Of a stretch of 59,446 nucleotides of DNA, positions 17,244-27,434 are shown piece by piece (position 1 is the first letter of the stretch; the number at the start of each line of letters is the position of its first letter). Under the pieces are notes generated by a model. That model worked only from the letters and a program-made list of their open reading frames with translations. It ran no database searches and had not been told where the DNA came from. The stretch comes from Chloroflexota bacterium (GTDB lineage Bacteria > Chloroflexota > Anaerolineae > Anaerolineales > DRMV01), in NCBI GenBank assembly GCA_011322445.1, contig DRMV01000009.1, positions 1 through 59,446 of the forward strand, in the 5' to 3' direction. The position numbers were made by a program, and so were the translations under genes.

Positions 17244-18332
17244 CTACGGCCCCAGCACCCGCTTATCCCGGAAAAACTGCCATACCTCTTGTACCATCTC
17301 GATATCGTGGTTCTGGTGGCCAAAGCGCCATTCATACAGCCAGGAATACTGCTGAGCCATGCTCGGTGCGGCGTGACCGCCTCCCTCGATGCGATAGAGC
17401 ACCACCTGGGTGCCCCCCACCCCATGTCCGTAGGTGTACCGCACCACGGTGCTGCCATCGTGCGGGTCGAGGTCAGGGAACCGGTGCACTACCGGCTCGG
17501 GATCGGCGCCGTCCACCTTGACCCACAGCGCCACCGAGGCCGCGGTGGATTGCACCGTGCCGAAAGAAGGTTTCGGCGGCCTGGAAACCGTGCCGCCCTC
17601 ATAAGGCAAATGGGCGTCACGCGTGCCGTTCATGAACAGCACCGAAAGGGGATGCGAAGGCGGCGGGCATTCGGAATGAGCAGGCATGGCTGCTGCCACG
17701 GCAGCCACTGCGGCCAGGCGGGTGGGCATCTCCACCGCCAGGCGCAAGGCCATCAGCCCGCCGTTGGAAGTGCCGGAAACATACACCCGCCGCGGGTCGA
17801 TGGAATAAGTGGAGAGCAAGTGCTCCAGAAGCACGCCAATAAACCGCACATCGTCGGCTTGAGAACTCACCGTGGCATCGCCGCGGCAATCGTTCCAGGT
17901 GGGCTTGCCGTAAGCACCGGGCCGCCCTTCGGGATAAACCACCACCACACCCTCGGCATCGGCCAGGGGCATCCAGAGTTTGTAAGGGGTTTTGTAACCG
18001 CTTTCCCCCGTCATATCGTCAATCGTCACGCCGCCGCCGTGGAGTTCCAGCACCAGGGCATACGGCCCGCTCTTTTCTGCCGCGGGCAAATAAAGGGCAT
18101 AGCGCCGCGAGACGCCATCCACCACCAACGTGTGCGTGGCAAGCGTGCCACGCGGGGCCTCACCCTGCGGCCAGACTGGGGCATTTATCCCGCGGGCACA
18201 GCCCCCCAACATCGCCAGGCCCCAAAACGCCACCACTCCCAACAACGGGAAGCCTATCCGCCACCCTCCGCTGCCCGGGTGCTGGCGGCCTTCCCGCCTG
18301 TTGGAAACCCTGCCGTGGCGGCCTGTTTTCAT
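17244..18332 (-). CDS. Secreted esterase lipoprotein (LpqC / PHB-depolymerase / feruloyl-esterase type)
   Basis: An alpha/beta-hydrolase of about 362 residues with an N-terminal hydrophobic stretch and lipobox (LAMLGGC, Cys near residue 45). The beta-strand and oxyanion region (YALVLELHGGG) and the nucleophile elbow VSGTSNGGLMA match the polyhydroxybutyrate-depolymerase/LpqC group. GTRDAHLPYEGG and IEGGGHAAP supply likely catalytic Asp and His. It should hydrolyse esters outside the cell. The first 25 residues are very basic, so a start a few codons inside cannot be excluded. Its stop is 3 bp from the convergent EEP gene's stop. Confidence 0.85.
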   Translation of the reverse strand: MKTGRHGRVSNRREGRQHPGSGGWRIGFPLLGVVAFWGLAMLGGCARGINAPVWPQGEAPRGTLATHTLVVDGVSRRYALYLPAAEKSGPYALVLELHGGGVTIDDMTGESGYKTPYKLWMPLADAEGVVVVYPEGRPGAYGKPTWNDCRGDATVSSQADDVRFIGVLLEHLLSTYSIDPRRVYVSGTSNGGLMALRLAVEMPTRLAAVAAVAAAMPAHSECPPPSHPLSVLFMNGTRDAHLPYEGGTVSRPPKPSFGTVQSTAASVALWVKVDGADPEPVVHRFPDLDPHDGSTVVRYTYGHGVGGTQVVLYRIEGGGHAAPSMAQQYSWLYEWRFGHQNHDIEMVQEVWQFFRDKRVLGP

Positions 18333-18368
18333 CTTCCCGCCGCCACGGCAGAGCAGCCAGCCAGCCCG

Positions 18369-18806
18369 CTACCCACTTTTGGCAACCTGCAAACGGCACC
18401 AGGCATAGAGCGCATCGTAAACATCAAACTGCCGCTCTAAATTTTCCAGGTCACCGGGAAAGCGCAGGCTGTAACCCACGGCCAGGGCTTCCAGCCCGGC
18501 GGCAATCGGGCCGTTGCCGCGGTCGGCACGAATATCGGCGCTATGAACGATTTGCGCCAGCCGCAGCAACGCGGGGTCGGTGAGGCCGTAATGCTCAATG
18601 ATGGTTTCAAAGGAGCATTTATTGCCGTGATGTCCCAATTCCACACCAGGGGCATCGAAAGGTATTGCGCCGGTTTCCTCGGCCACCCGATTGACCTCAC
18701 TCTTGGGCACGAACAGGAACTCGGCTTCTGAATCGATAAAGCGGCTGATCAACCACGGACACGCGACGCGGTCCACATGCACATGCGAGCGGGTTACCCA
18801 TTTCAT
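18369..18806 (-). CDS. Chromate-resistance-type protein (ChrB C-terminal domain)
   Basis: A 145-residue protein starting KWVTRSHVHVDRVACPWLISRFID-EAEFLFVP, the hallmark of the ChrB domain, followed by FDAPGVELGHHGNKCSFETI and IVHSADIRADRG. The N-terminal half of full ChrB is absent, which is usual for this stand-alone form. In other bacteria ChrB senses chromate and regulates the ChrA efflux pump. Here no chrA is visible, so a chromate role is uncertain. AAAGGAG precedes the ATG. Confidence 0.85.
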   Translation of the reverse strand: MKWVTRSHVHVDRVACPWLISRFIDSEAEFLFVPKSEVNRVAEETGAIPFDAPGVELGHHGNKCSFETIIEHYGLTDPALLRLAQIVHSADIRADRGNGPIAAGLEALAVGYSLRFPGDLENLERQFDVYDALYAWCRLQVAKSG

Positions 18807-18835
18807 CTGAGGCTCCTTTCACAGGGAAAAGGGAC

Positions 18836-18864
18836 AAAAAAACCGCAAGGTCAACCCTTGCGGT
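18836..18864 (-). terminator. Intrinsic terminator of the acyl-CoA dehydrogenase/GNAT unit
   Basis: ACCGCAAGG and CCTTGCGGT form a 9-bp stem with a 5-nt loop. Read on the minus strand it is followed by TTTTTT. Its 5' arm overlaps the last codons of the GNAT gene. Confidence 0.85.
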
Positions 18865-19408
18865 GCTGCTCGACATCCACGGGGTAAGCAAACTCGTGAG
18901 GGCCGACCTGCACGCGCCCTGCCAGAGATTCACCGGGAAGCGGACGGCGCACCTCTACCATGTTGAGCACGTCGTAACCACGCTTCTTCAAAAAGCGGAT
19001 GATGGCCGTGTTGTTGGGATGCACCCAGTTGTACACGGTAGGGCTACCCAGGCGAACAGCCAGCGCCTCGGCCTGGGCGTAGAGCGCCGCGGCCACGCCA
19101 CGCCGACGGTAGGGGGGCGCGACGTACAGCGCCTCAGCCCACACCACATCGTCGTCCACCCGGCAAACCAGCAGGCCGACCGCCTGGCCCTCAATTTCCG
19201 CCACGAAGATGGGGTAACGCCGGGCGCGATAATCGGCCAGTTCGCGCCTGGCGGCCTCCAGGTCAGGCGAAGGGGTGCGGCCATGCAGGGCAGCCAGTGC
19301 AACCCGGAAGCCTGCCAGCAGCGGCACCAGCGCCGCCCCGTCGCCTTCTTCCGCCCGACGCACGGTCACAGCGGAAGGCCGGGGAGCCGTGGCATCCGTG
19401 GCGCTCAT
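18851..19408 (-). CDS. GNAT-family N-acetyltransferase
   Basis: The 185-residue protein carries [16 protein letters not shown] at its start, and motif [22 protein letters not shown], whose R-RRGVA loop binds acetyl-CoA. [19 protein letters not shown] follows (motif B). This is a GCN5-type acetyltransferase; the acceptor is unknown. The ATG overlaps the stop of the acyl-CoA dehydrogenase gene by ATGA, so the two are made together. That hints at an acyl-metabolism context but proves nothing about substrate. Confidence 0.88.
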   Translation of the reverse strand: MSATDATAPRPSAVTVRRAEEGDGAALVPLLAGFRVALAALHGRTPSPDLEAARRELADYRARRYPIFVAEIEGQAVGLLVCRVDDDVVWAEALYVAPPYRRRGVAAALYAQAEALAVRLGSPTVYNWVHPNNTAIIRFLKKRGYDVLNMVEVRRPLPGESLAGRVQVGPHEFAYPVDVEQHRKG

Positions 19409-20673
19409 TCTTTCTCCCCCGGCGCGTTGTATTCTTTCTCCTCCACAGCGTCGGCTTCGGCGGCGTCGGCTTCCACATCGCGCCCCCGCGGCCCGGCCTG
19501 CAGGAATTCCCGGTAAAACTCGTGCTGAATTACCAGGTTCATGATTTCATTCGTGCCCGTCCAGATGGTAATCAGGCGCACATCGCGCAGCAGGCGTTCC
19601 ACCGGGAAAACGTTGGTATAGCCAATGCCGCCCAAAATCTGCATGGCGTGGTTGACCACTTCCCACGCGGCTTCGGTGGAAAACTTCTTCGCTTCGGAAA
19701 CCAGGCGGCGCACCTTGCCCGAGGGTACGGCGCCGCTATCGGCAGCCATGCCCGCCGCACGGTTGAGCGCCCGCGCCGCATCCAGCAGGGTCAGGCTTTC
19801 GGCAATCTTGAAACTCACGCCTTCAAAACGGCGGATTTTCTTGCCGAAGGCATAGCGGCGGTCGGCGTAGCGGGCAGCGATTTCCAGCGCGGCGCGCCCC
19901 ATGCCCACCGCACCGCCTGCCGAGGTCAGCCGCTCCGGAATCATCATCTGGTGGAACACGGCGGTGCCGTTGCCCACGCCGGCTTCCCCGCCCAGGACGT
20001 TCTCCACCGGCACCGGCACATTCTTGAACACAATGCGCCCGGTACCGCCGCCGCGTGTGCCCATCAGGCCGTAAACGTGATGCACTTCCACACCCGGCCC
20101 GCGCTCAATCAGGAAAGCCGTCATGGCTTTCTTGGGGTCGTCAATGCCTTCCACCTTGCCGTAGACGAGGAAGAGGTCGGCGCCTTCCGCCCCCACCACG
20201 AAGCGTTTTTGCCCGCTGACGTAAAACACATCGCCTTCGCGGCGGGCCTTGGTGGTCGCAGCGAAGAAATCTGAGCCGCCGCGGGGTTCGGTCAACCCCT
20301 CGGCCACGGCCAGTTTCCCGGCAATCATCGGCTTCAGATAGCGCTCCTTCTGGTCTTCCGTGCCGAAAACATGGATGGCCTCGCCCACAATGGAAATCAG
20401 GGAATACAGGCAGGCCAGCGCCGTTCCCAAAACGCCGACTTCTTCCAGCGCCACCAGTTCAGCAGCCCACGGCACGCCTGCGCCGCCCCAGCGGGGGTCA
20501 AAACGCAGCCCCAGCAGGCCGCGCGCCCCGGCTTCCTGCAGGAACTCGCGGGGGTAGACCACCTTCTCGGCGTCCATATCGAGCAGCAATTGCCGCGGCA
20601 CCGACTTGACGAATTCCCGCACTCGCGCCTGCAGGGCGCGCTCTTCTTCGCTCAACATGGCTTCCACCGACAT
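19405..20673 (-). CDS. Acyl-CoA dehydrogenase
   Basis: A 422-residue flavoprotein with [22 protein letters not shown] (acyl-CoA/FAD contact), [17 protein letters not shown] and the C-terminal [28 protein letters not shown]. The segment that in medium-chain enzymes reads YEGT, with the catalytic Glu, is WTGT here. The alternative Glu used by isovaleryl-CoA and long-chain enzymes is present in [10 protein letters not shown]. The base has thus probably moved to the helix position, suggesting a branched- or long-chain-type enzyme. A 25-residue acidic tail is unusual. GAGGAGG precedes the ATG. Confidence 0.95.
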   Translation of the reverse strand: MSVEAMLSEEERALQARVREFVKSVPRQLLLDMDAEKVVYPREFLQEAGARGLLGLRFDPRWGGAGVPWAAELVALEEVGVLGTALACLYSLISIVGEAIHVFGTEDQKERYLKPMIAGKLAVAEGLTEPRGGSDFFAATTKARREGDVFYVSGQKRFVVGAEGADLFLVYGKVEGIDDPKKAMTAFLIERGPGVEVHHVYGLMGTRGGGTGRIVFKNVPVPVENVLGGEAGVGNGTAVFHQMMIPERLTSAGGAVGMGRAALEIAARYADRRYAFGKKIRRFEGVSFKIAESLTLLDAARALNRAAGMAADSGAVPSGKVRRLVSEAKKFSTEAAWEVVNHAMQILGGIGYTNVFPVERLLRDVRLITIWTGTNEIMNLVIQHEFYREFLQAGPRGRDVEADAAEADAVEEKEYNAPGEKE

Positions 20674-20999
20674 GAGATTGCCTCCTCGTTCAAAGCGGCC
20701 GGGGCTCTCGGTATTTCACCCTTCCGACCAAACCGCCCCCAAGGCAATGCCGGGAACCCTGGCAAGCAAAACCATCCAAAAAGCCTGCCGCTGCGCCAAC
20801 CCTCACCACCGCGGGGGAAGCGCCACCTCGGCAATTTCATTATACCCCTGAACCCCTGCCAGGGCTCGTGAGAGAAAAGGGAAGCCGCCGGGCTGGCATG
20901 CAAGCCAACCACGGCGGCGTTTGAACCGACCAGCATCGCAAACGCTGACGTGCGGGCTTCCTCTCATCCCCTCGCAGGAAAGCGATACCCCGGTGCGCC
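20674..20999 (-). other. 326-bp gap between kinase-MurQ and acyl-CoA dehydrogenase genes
   Basis: No convincing gene on either strand. It holds an imperfect GCCGCC...GGCGGC hairpin (20884-20918) followed on the minus strand by a pyrimidine stretch, likely the end of the amino-sugar operon. The promoter of the acyl-CoA dehydrogenase gene presumably lies here too, but I could not pick out clear boxes. Confidence 0.5.
20870..20918 (-). terminator. Probable terminator of the amino-sugar operon
   Basis: Minus-strand stem with GCCGCC/GGCGGC outer arms and an inner TTGGCT/AGCC pairing, then TTCCCTTTTC. It is imperfect, so moderate support only. Confidence 0.45.
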
Positions 21000-22892
21000 C
21001 TAATGCTTCAAGGCAGCCGGCTCCTCGTTCCCCTCCTTGCGCGCCGCGGCAATGGCTTGCCGCACATTGCCACCGGCCCGGCGCAGATGCTCGCGGGCCT
21101 GTTTGGGGGAACAATGGAGCATGGTGCTCACGATGGCCACTTTGACATCGCGGTCACAGCGCGCCAGTGCCTCTGCAGCCTCGGCCAGAGAAACCCCACA
21201 GGCCTGAGCCACAATGCGCCGAGCCCGCTCCTGCAGTTTGGCGTTGTGCTGCTGCACATCCACCATCAAGTTGCCGTAGGTCTTCCCCAAACGCACCATC
21301 ACGCCGGTGCTCAGCATGTTGAGCACCAGTTTCTGCACCGTGCCAGCCTTGAGCCGCGTAGAACCCGCAATCACTTCCGGGCCGACCAACGGGGCCAGCA
21401 CATGCTCAGCGACTTCCGCCAAAGGGGCCGGCAGGTTGCAGATCAGCGCCACGGTCAGCGCGCCCCGCTGCCGGGCTTCGGTAAGGGCCCCCAGCACGTA
21501 AGGCGTCCGCCCGCTGGCAGCGATGCCTACCACGCTATCTAAGGGGCCGGCTTCCAGGTCACGGATGGCCCGGATGCCATTTTCAAGGCTATCTTCGGCT
21601 TCTTCCACCGCTTCGGTGAGGGCCGCCCGCCCCCCCGCAATCACGCCCACCACCTGGCCTGGTTTCGTATTGAAGGTGGGGGGGCACTCTGCGGCATCCA
21701 ACACCCCCAAGCGCCCCGACGTGCCCGCGCCGATATAGATCAACCGCCCACCCTGCTTCATGCGGGCTGCGATGGCTTCCACAGCCTGGGCAATAGCCGG
21801 CAACTGAAGACGCACCGCGGCCACAGCCCGCCGGTCTTCCAAATGCATGAGCCCCACCATCTCCAGGGTGGTGCGGGTATCCAAATCGTGGGTGAGGACA
21901 TGCCGCTGCTCCGAAGTCCAGGGCCCGCCCCCGGAAGGCGCTTGCGACGCAGCGTGACGGGGCCAGGGGCGGCCTGCCAGCGCCAACGCCAACCACCCTG
22001 CCCCCACGGCTGCATCGGCCAGGGGGCGCCGAGGTCGCGCAGCAGGCACGCGGGTTTGCACAGCCTGCGCCACCACCGAGCGATAAAACGCGCTCCGCGA
22101 CAACAGCCCGCCCGTGAGCACCACAGGGAAAGGTTCGGCATCGCTCCATCCCAACCGGCGAGCCACGGCGCCCACCCCCTCGGCCAGGGCATCGGCCGCC
22201 CGCAGCACGCCATCGGTGGCAATCAGGTCGCCCCGCTCGGCCTCTTCCAATACCAGCGGAGCCAGGGCTGCCATTTCGGCCACGCCACGCCGCGCGTCAT
22301 AGAGCCAGGGAATCAATTGCGTTGCTGAAGGCAACGCCAGGGCTTGCAGCAAGCGGTCGGTCAGGCGGGTAGGCAATTCGCTGCCGTCTGCTGCACGGGC
22401 CACAGCCCGACACGCCCAAAGTCCCAGGGCATACCCACTGCCCTCATCCAACAAATGGCCCCATCCTCCCGAGCGGGCGGTATTTCCGGCAGTATCTTCG
22501 CCATACACTATCGCGCCAGTTCCCGCAATCACCACCACCCCCTGACGGCGGCCTACCCCGCCCACCAACGCGGCGGCGGCGTCATCCACCACCTGACCGG
22601 GAACGCCGGGGAACAGAGCGGCCTGCATGTCGTGCAGGCGCTGGGCTTCAGCAGGGCGACCGGCCCCGGCCAGCGCCCACACCACCGCCGCGGCCTGGGA
22701 CAACGGCGCCCCCGCCGCCTCCGCGGCCGCGCGCATGGCCGCTTCCAGCGCGGCCCGCGCCCCCTCTTCCCCCACCAGGTGGTGATTGGAAGGACCGCTC
22801 CGGCCGCGCCCCAACACCTTCCCCCGGGCATCCAAAATCACGGCCTCGGTCTTGCTTCCGCCGCCATCCACACCAATGACAAAAAAACTCAT
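21000..22892 (-). CDS. murQ: Fused amino-sugar kinase (BadF/BadG/MurK type) and N-acetylmuramic-acid-6-phosphate etherase
   Basis: A 630-residue fusion. Residues 1 to about 315 are an ASKHA kinase of the GlcNAc/MurNAc kinase group: [14 protein letters not shown] (phosphate 1), [13 protein letters not shown] (phosphate 2) and LTGGLL (adenosine). Residues from about 330 are Mur[34 protein letters not shown] with the catalytic Glu, [11 protein letters not shown], and [16 protein letters not shown]. Together they could phosphorylate MurNAc and remove the lactyl ether to give GlcNAc-6-P in one polypeptide. In Firmicutes and Gammaproteobacteria these are separate proteins. The ATG overlaps the upstream hydrolase stop by ATGA. 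GAGAGGG supports the start. Confidence 0.92.
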   Translation of the reverse strand: MSFFVIGVDGGGSKTEAVILDARGKVLGRGRSGPSNHHLVGEEGARAALEAAMRAAAEAAGAPLSQAAAVVWALAGAGRPAEAQRLHDMQAALFPGVPGQVVDDAAAALVGGVGRRQGVVVIAGTGAIVYGEDTAGNTARSGGWGHLLDEGSGYALGLWACRAVARAADGSELPTRLTDRLLQALALPSATQLIPWLYDARRGVAEMAALAPLVLEEAERGDLIATDGVLRAADALAEGVGAVARRLGWSDAEPFPVVLTGGLLSRSAFYRSVVAQAVQTRVPAARPRRPLADAAVGAGWLALALAGRPWPRHAASQAPSGGGPWTSEQRHVLTHDLDTRTTLEMVGLMHLEDRRAVAAVRLQLPAIAQAVEAIAARMKQGGRLIYIGAGTSGRLGVLDAAECPPTFNTKPGQVVGVIAGGRAALTEAVEEAEDSLENGIRAIRDLEAGPLDSVVGIAASGRTPYVLGALTEARQRGALTVALICNLPAPLAEVAEHVLAPLVGPEVIAGSTRLKAGTVQKLVLNMLSTGVMVRLGKTYGNLMVDVQQHNAKLQERARRIVAQACGVSLAEAAEALARCDRDVKVAIVSTMLHCSPKQAREHLRRAGGNVRQAIAAARKEGNEEPAALKH

Positions 22893-24097
22893 CTCAGGCC
22901 CTCTCCAGTAGTGCTCGCTTCCACCACCGCTGCAACAGCCTGATGCACCCGAAGACGAAAGTGAGCAATTCGCTCGCCATCTCGGCCAAAATACACCCGG
23001 TTGGTCAACAGCGCCACCACCAGTTCCCGGCTCGGGTCCACCCACAGGGAAGTCCCGGTAAAACCGGTATGCCCAAAACTCTCCAGACTGAAAGCGTCAC
23101 CCACCGGGCTTTGGGTGGGTGTCTGCAGTTTCCAGCCCAAACCGCGCCGCTCAGCGCCCACCCAGGCCTGCTCTCGCACCATTTCCCGTACCAGCGGCGG
23201 GGGGAGCAACCCATCTCCCAACGACAAAGCGCATTGCCCCAAAAGGGCTACCTCCCTGGCCGTAGCAAACAACCCCGCATGACCCGACACCCCACCCAGG
23301 CAACATGCGTTCTCGTCGTGCACTTCCCCCCAAAGCCGTCGCCCTCGCCAGGAACATTGCTCGGTGGGCGCGAGGCAGCGCTGGGGAACTCCCTGAGCCA
23401 GGGGATTGTAAGTGGCCGACGTCATGCCCAAAGGGGTCAATACCGCTCGCGCCAGGTAATCGGGTAGAGGCATACCGGCCAGCCGGGCCACAGATTCCCC
23501 CAAAAGCACAAAGCCCACATCACTGTAAACCAGCCCTTCCCCCGGCGGGTACACGAACCGCGGTGCATGCAACAAAGCCGCCAGCCGTCGCTGGCGCATT
23601 TCTGCCGGCAGACGATGCGGCAACGGCACCGAAGCCCCCGCCGGCATGCCGCAGACATCCACCCAGGCCGCCAGCCCCGCCGTGTGGCTCAGCAGGTGGC
23701 GAAAGGTGACCCTGGCAGCGTCCACCGTCTTCCCTTGATAGGCCGGGTCAGGCGGCAACGGCACCTTGGCATGGGGATCAATGCCCGGCAAGATGGGATG
23801 CCGCCCGCGGAGTTCCGGCAACACCTCAACCACGGGGGTATCGGGCGTGACCTTCCCCGCCGCCACGAGGGTCATCCACGCGGTGGCGGTGAAAACCTTG
23901 GTCAACGAAGCCAAATCAAAAAGGGTGTCTTCCTCGGCGGCAAACTGCCGGGTTTCTGGGTCGAGCCAGCCGTAAGCCCCGCGGAAGCGCACTTCCCCCC
24001 CTTGCTGCACCCAAAGCACCGCGGCAGGGAACACGTGCCCCACCCCCTGTTCCATGAGGCTGTCAACTTTGTTCCAGAGGGTTGTGGCAGCAGTCAA
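22889..24097 (-). CDS. Beta-lactamase-fold serine hydrolase, possibly a muropeptide amidase
   Basis: Class-C beta-lactamase/penicillin-binding-protein fold: SLTK (residues 64-67) is the SxxK nucleophile motif, [13 protein letters not shown] gives the YxN-type Tyr, and SFGHTGFTG the K/HTG motif. No signal peptide is visible, so it is probably cytoplasmic. In the Bacillus subtilis MurNAc operon a protein of this fold (YbbE/AmiE) removes peptides from MurNAc. The position here between a sugar ABC importer and MurQ makes the same job likely by analogy. The start is TTG at 24097 with AGGA overlapping the upstream stop; no good ATG exists nearby. Confidence 0.87.
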   Translation of the reverse strand: MTAATTLWNKVDSLMEQGVGHVFPAAVLWVQQGGEVRFRGAYGWLDPETRQFAAEEDTLFDLASLTKVFTATAWMTLVAAGKVTPDTPVVEVLPELRGRHPILPGIDPHAKVPLPPDPAYQGKTVDAARVTFRHLLSHTAGLAAWVDVCGMPAGASVPLPHRLPAEMRQRRLAALLHAPRFVYPPGEGLVYSDVGFVLLGESVARLAGMPLPDYLARAVLTPLGMTSATYNPLAQGVPQRCLAPTEQCSWRGRRLWGEVHDENACCLGGVSGHAGLFATAREVALLGQCALSLGDGLLPPPLVREMVREQAWVGAERRGLGWKLQTPTQSPVGDAFSLESFGHTGFTGTSLWVDPSRELVVALLTNRVYFGRDGERIAHFRLRVHQAVAAVVEASTTGEGLR

Positions 24098-24106
24098 AAC
24101 GCCATC

Positions 24107-24955
24107 CTATTTGCCGATGCCCGCCGTCAAACCGGCAATAATTTGCTTGGTAGCCAGCAGAAAGATGACGATCAACGGCAGGGTCATAATGATGAGCCCG
24201 GCGAAAAGGGTAGACCAATCGGTCTGGAATTCCCCGAAGAAACGGGTCATTCCCACCGGCAAAGTCCACTTGTCCGTGGAGCGGAGCAACACCAAGGGGA
24301 AGAAGAAATCGTTCCACAGGGGGACGAACTGGAAGACCACGACCGTGGCGAGGGCAGGACGCACCAGCGGCAACATGATGCGACCAAAAATGGAAAACTC
24401 GCCCGCTCCGTCGATACGCGCCGCTTCGCTCAATTCCTGAGGAAGTTGCCGGAAAAAGGACGAAAGGATAAACACAGAAAAGGGAATGCCGGTGGCTGCA
24501 TAGACCAGAATCAGCCCCAAGCGGGTATCCACCAGGCCCAAGTCGTTGAGCAGCAAGAACAAAGGCACAATGGCTAAACGGAAAGGGAGCATCAAACCGG
24601 CCAAGAAGTAAGCCGAAAGAAAAGCACTGCCTTTGAAGCGATAGCGCCCCAGCATGTAACCGGCCAGGGCCGAAACGGCCGTTGCCAGGAGCACCGCCGC
24701 CACGGTAATGATGAGGGAGTTGAAAAAGTAAACGTTGAAATTGGCTTTTTCCCACGCCTTGACAAAGCTCTGGAACGAAGGGGAAGTCGCCAACCCCAAC
24801 GGATTCCGAAAGATGTCACGGCTGGGCCGGAGCGCATCATTGACCACGAGCAACAAGGGGCCCAGAACCACAAAAGCATAACCCCACAGCAGAATTTGCG
24901 TACCGATGGCGACCAAGTCAATCCGACGCGTAGATTGCTTCCTCGAAATCCTCAT
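24107..24955 (-). CDS. Carbohydrate ABC transporter permease (MalG/UgpE type)
   Basis: 282 residues with six membrane segments and the cytoplasmic EAA loop EAARIDGAGEFSIFGRIMLPLVRP that docks the ATPase. GGAGAAC lies before the ATG at 24955, which overlaps the partner permease by ATGA. It forms the second half of the membrane channel. No ATPase gene is encoded in this operon, so it must use a shared MsmX-type ATPase, as many family-1 sugar importers do. Confidence 0.95.
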   Translation of the reverse strand: MRISRKQSTRRIDLVAIGTQILLWGYAFVVLGPLLLVVNDALRPSRDIFRNPLGLATSPSFQSFVKAWEKANFNVYFFNSLIITVAAVLLATAVSALAGYMLGRYRFKGSAFLSAYFLAGLMLPFRLAIVPLFLLLNDLGLVDTRLGLILVYAATGIPFSVFILSSFFRQLPQELSEAARIDGAGEFSIFGRIMLPLVRPALATVVVFQFVPLWNDFFFPLVLLRSTDKWTLPVGMTRFFGEFQTDWSTLFAGLIIMTLPLIVIFLLATKQIIAGLTAGIGK

Positions 24956-25920
24956 CGCAAGTTCTCCTCCCACCGGCGGAAAACGCTGACCATGACCATG
25001 GAGACGCCAAAGATAAGCACAAACATCAACACAGCCAAAGCCGAAGCCAACCCAAACGCATCCACACCGCCACGGAAGGCCGTGCGATAGAACACCAACC
25101 CCAGCACATCGGTGGCCCCGGCGGGCTCGCCGTTCACCCCGCCCATGGCCCAAACAATGCCAAAGACGTTGAAGTTACCAATGAAGGTCAGCACGGTGAC
25201 GATTCCGATGACCGGCAAAAGCAGCGGCAGTTCAATGCTCCAGAAAAGCCGCCAGCGCGAAGCGCCATCAATGCGGGCGGCTTCCCGCAGGTCTTCGCCA
25301 ATATTCGCCAAACCGGCAGAAAACAGAAGCATGGGAAATCCCACCCATTGCCACGCGTTCGCTAAAATGATCGCCGGTAACGCCGTGGCTGGGTCTCCCA
25401 ACCAGGGGCGGGCCAGCGCCCCCAGCCCTACCGCCTTGAGCACCCGGTTGATAGGGCCAAAGAGCGGGTTGAGCATCAGACTCCACAGATAGCCCACCAC
25501 CAAGGCGCTGATCAAATAAGGCATGGTATAAACCGTCTGGAAAAAGCGCTTGCCAAAGCGGGGCTTGTAGAGCAATTTGGCGAACAGCAACCCCAAAGTG
25601 TTCTGCACCAGCATGGTGCCCACAAAGAAATAGACATTATGAAGAAAGGCGCGGGGAAGTTGCTCATTGACGGGATAACGGGTAAAAAGTTCACGGAAGT
25701 TACGCAAACCGACAAAAGCCCCACGCGCCAGCCCTTTGAACTCAAAAAGGCTGAAGTAAAAGGATTGAGCCAAAGGCCAAACCATAAAAACGGTATAAAG
25801 CAAAAAAGCCGGGAGAATGAACGCCGCCACAATGCCCCACGAGGGGGCACCACGCCCCACGCCCCGGGCGCGGCCGTGCCTGGGTTTCTTCCTTTGCGTT
25901 GACCGTCGCAAGAGAGACAT
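24952..25920 (-). CDS. Carbohydrate ABC transporter permease (MalF/UgpA type)
   Basis: 322 residues from the ATG at 25920 (GGAGGCGGGGT upstream). A basic N-terminus is followed by six membrane segments and the EAA loop REAARIDGASRWRLFWSIELPLL. It pairs with the following permease and the binding protein encoded just upstream. An in-frame ATG at 25959 lacks a ribosome-binding site. Confidence 0.95.
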   Translation of the reverse strand: MSLLRRSTQRKKPRHGRARGVGRGAPSWGIVAAFILPAFLLYTVFMVWPLAQSFYFSLFEFKGLARGAFVGLRNFRELFTRYPVNEQLPRAFLHNVYFFVGTMLVQNTLGLLFAKLLYKPRFGKRFFQTVYTMPYLISALVVGYLWSLMLNPLFGPINRVLKAVGLGALARPWLGDPATALPAIILANAWQWVGFPMLLFSAGLANIGEDLREAARIDGASRWRLFWSIELPLLLPVIGIVTVLTFIGNFNVFGIVWAMGGVNGEPAGATDVLGLVFYRTAFRGGVDAFGLASALAVLMFVLIFGVSMVMVSVFRRWEENLR

Positions 25921-25992
25921 ACCCCGCCTCCACCACAAAGGTTTGGCGGAGCGACGCATCAGGTCGCTCCGCCAAAGCCCTCAGCACAAAAA

Positions 25993-27369
25993 CTACTTCT
26001 TGGGTTTAAACCACTGGGAAATGCCTTCCTGCAGGCTCTGAGCCACGTCGTCAGCCGTTATTTCACCCAAGAGCATCTTCTGGATGCCGTTCCCCATCAA
26101 GGTCGTGCCCGAGGGGTTGCCATAACGGAAATCAACCAGCAGCATGTACGCCGCGGGGGTCTCGGCGTAGAAGTCGGCAAACTTCTGCAACAGCGGGTCG
26201 GTCGGTTTCGCCTGAGGCAGAGGCGAAAGCTGCTTGATTTTCTCTGTGAACATCTGCCCAAACTCAGGGGTCCCCATCCACTCTACCAGTTTGATGGCTT
26301 CCTCTTTGGCGTCGCTGTTGGCATTCACGCCGTAAGAGCCATCCATCCAACCCGGAGCCAAGGGGCCATCATGCACCGAATCGGGCGCGGGCGGCACACG
26401 GAAAACGCCAATGTGCATATCGGGCGCCTGGTCACGCCAGAAGCCAACCTCGAAAGAGCCGCCGATGAAAATGGCCGCCTGACCGGTCACGAACAGCGTG
26501 CGAGCGTCCTGATACCCCACACCGACAACATGATCAGGCATGTAGGGCTGCAAGTCTTTCACCAGTTGAATCGAGGCAACATAGTTCGGATCGGTGAAGT
26601 CGGTTTCGCCAGCCAGGATCTTCTTTTCGAACTCAGGCCCGCCGTAGCGAGGGGCACCAATGGTATCGTGAACGATGGGCAGCATCCAGGTATCTTTAGC
26701 AGGCACTGCCAGAGGGGTGTAGCCAGCCTTCTTGACCACTTTGAGGATGTTGATGAAATCGTCCCACGTCTGCGGTTCGCTCAGCCCCAGTTCGTCGAAG
26801 ATATCCTTGTTGTAGTAAGCGCCCAGCACCTGAATGCCGAAAGGCACGCCGTAGATATGGCCGTCTTTGACGCCCATCGCGCCCTTGAGGATATCGGGCG
26901 TGAAGTTGTCAAGGGTCTTGACCTTGCCATCCAGGGGAACCAGTTGCCCGGCTTCCACCAACGGCTGCAACCCGCCATAAGCGCGCAATTGCACCACGTC
27001 GGGGCCACCCTCGCCGGTCAGGCCAGTCGCGAGGATGTTGTTGTAATCGGTGGCAACAAAGGGCACAAATTCCACCTTGACACCAGGATGTTCTTTCTCA
27101 TACACCGCAAAAATTTCATTGTAGGCTTTTTCGTCCTCGGTGCGCCAGGACCACACCGTCAGGGTGACGTTCTTCTGCGGCGCGGCTTCCTGGGTAGGCG
27201 CTTCGGTAGGCGCTTCGCCGGCAGCCTGGGTGGGCACAGCGGTCGGCGCGGACTGCTGCTGGGCAGCGGTAGGCTGAGGTGTGGACGCGGATTTGGCACA
27301 GCCGCCTAACGCCATAGCCACTACCACGAACAGCCCGACCAGTAAGACAAAAACTTTTTTGCGATTCAC
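25993..27369 (-). CDS. Sugar ABC transporter substrate-binding lipoprotein (family 1)
   Basis: A GTG start at 27369 with AAGGAGAG gives a standard lipoprotein signal (NRKKVFVLLVGLFVVVAMALGGC, lipobox Cys near 24). A Thr/Pro/Ala-rich spacer and a MalE-type binding domain follow (LTVWSWRTEDEKAYNEIF, VPFVATDYNNIL, GGPDVVQLRAYGG, FPLVEAGQ-like, GVNANSDAKEEAIKLVEWM). It would capture amino sugars or muropeptide-derived saccharides, judged only from the operon. An ATG at 27438 overlapping the regulator stop is an alternative start but would place 23 residues before the signal peptide. Confidence 0.92.
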   Translation of the reverse strand: MNRKKVFVLLVGLFVVVAMALGGCAKSASTPQPTAAQQQSAPTAVPTQAAGEAPTEAPTQEAAPQKNVTLTVWSWRTEDEKAYNEIFAVYEKEHPGVKVEFVPFVATDYNNILATGLTGEGGPDVVQLRAYGGLQPLVEAGQLVPLDGKVKTLDNFTPDILKGAMGVKDGHIYGVPFGIQVLGAYYNKDIFDELGLSEPQTWDDFINILKVVKKAGYTPLAVPAKDTWMLPIVHDTIGAPRYGGPEFEKKILAGETDFTDPNYVASIQLVKDLQPYMPDHVVGVGYQDARTLFVTGQAAIFIGGSFEVGFWRDQAPDMHIGVFRVPPAPDSVHDGPLAPGWMDGSYGVNANSDAKEEAIKLVEWMGTPEFGQMFTEKIKQLSPLPQAKPTDPLLQKFADFYAETPAAYMLLVDFRYGNPSGTTLMGNGIQKMLLGEITADDVAQSLQEGISQWFKPKK

Positions 27370-27434
27370 TTGCTTCTCTCCTTGTGTGTTAGGGATAGAA
27401 AAAACGAGAAAAGGATAGGGAACAACAGGCATCC

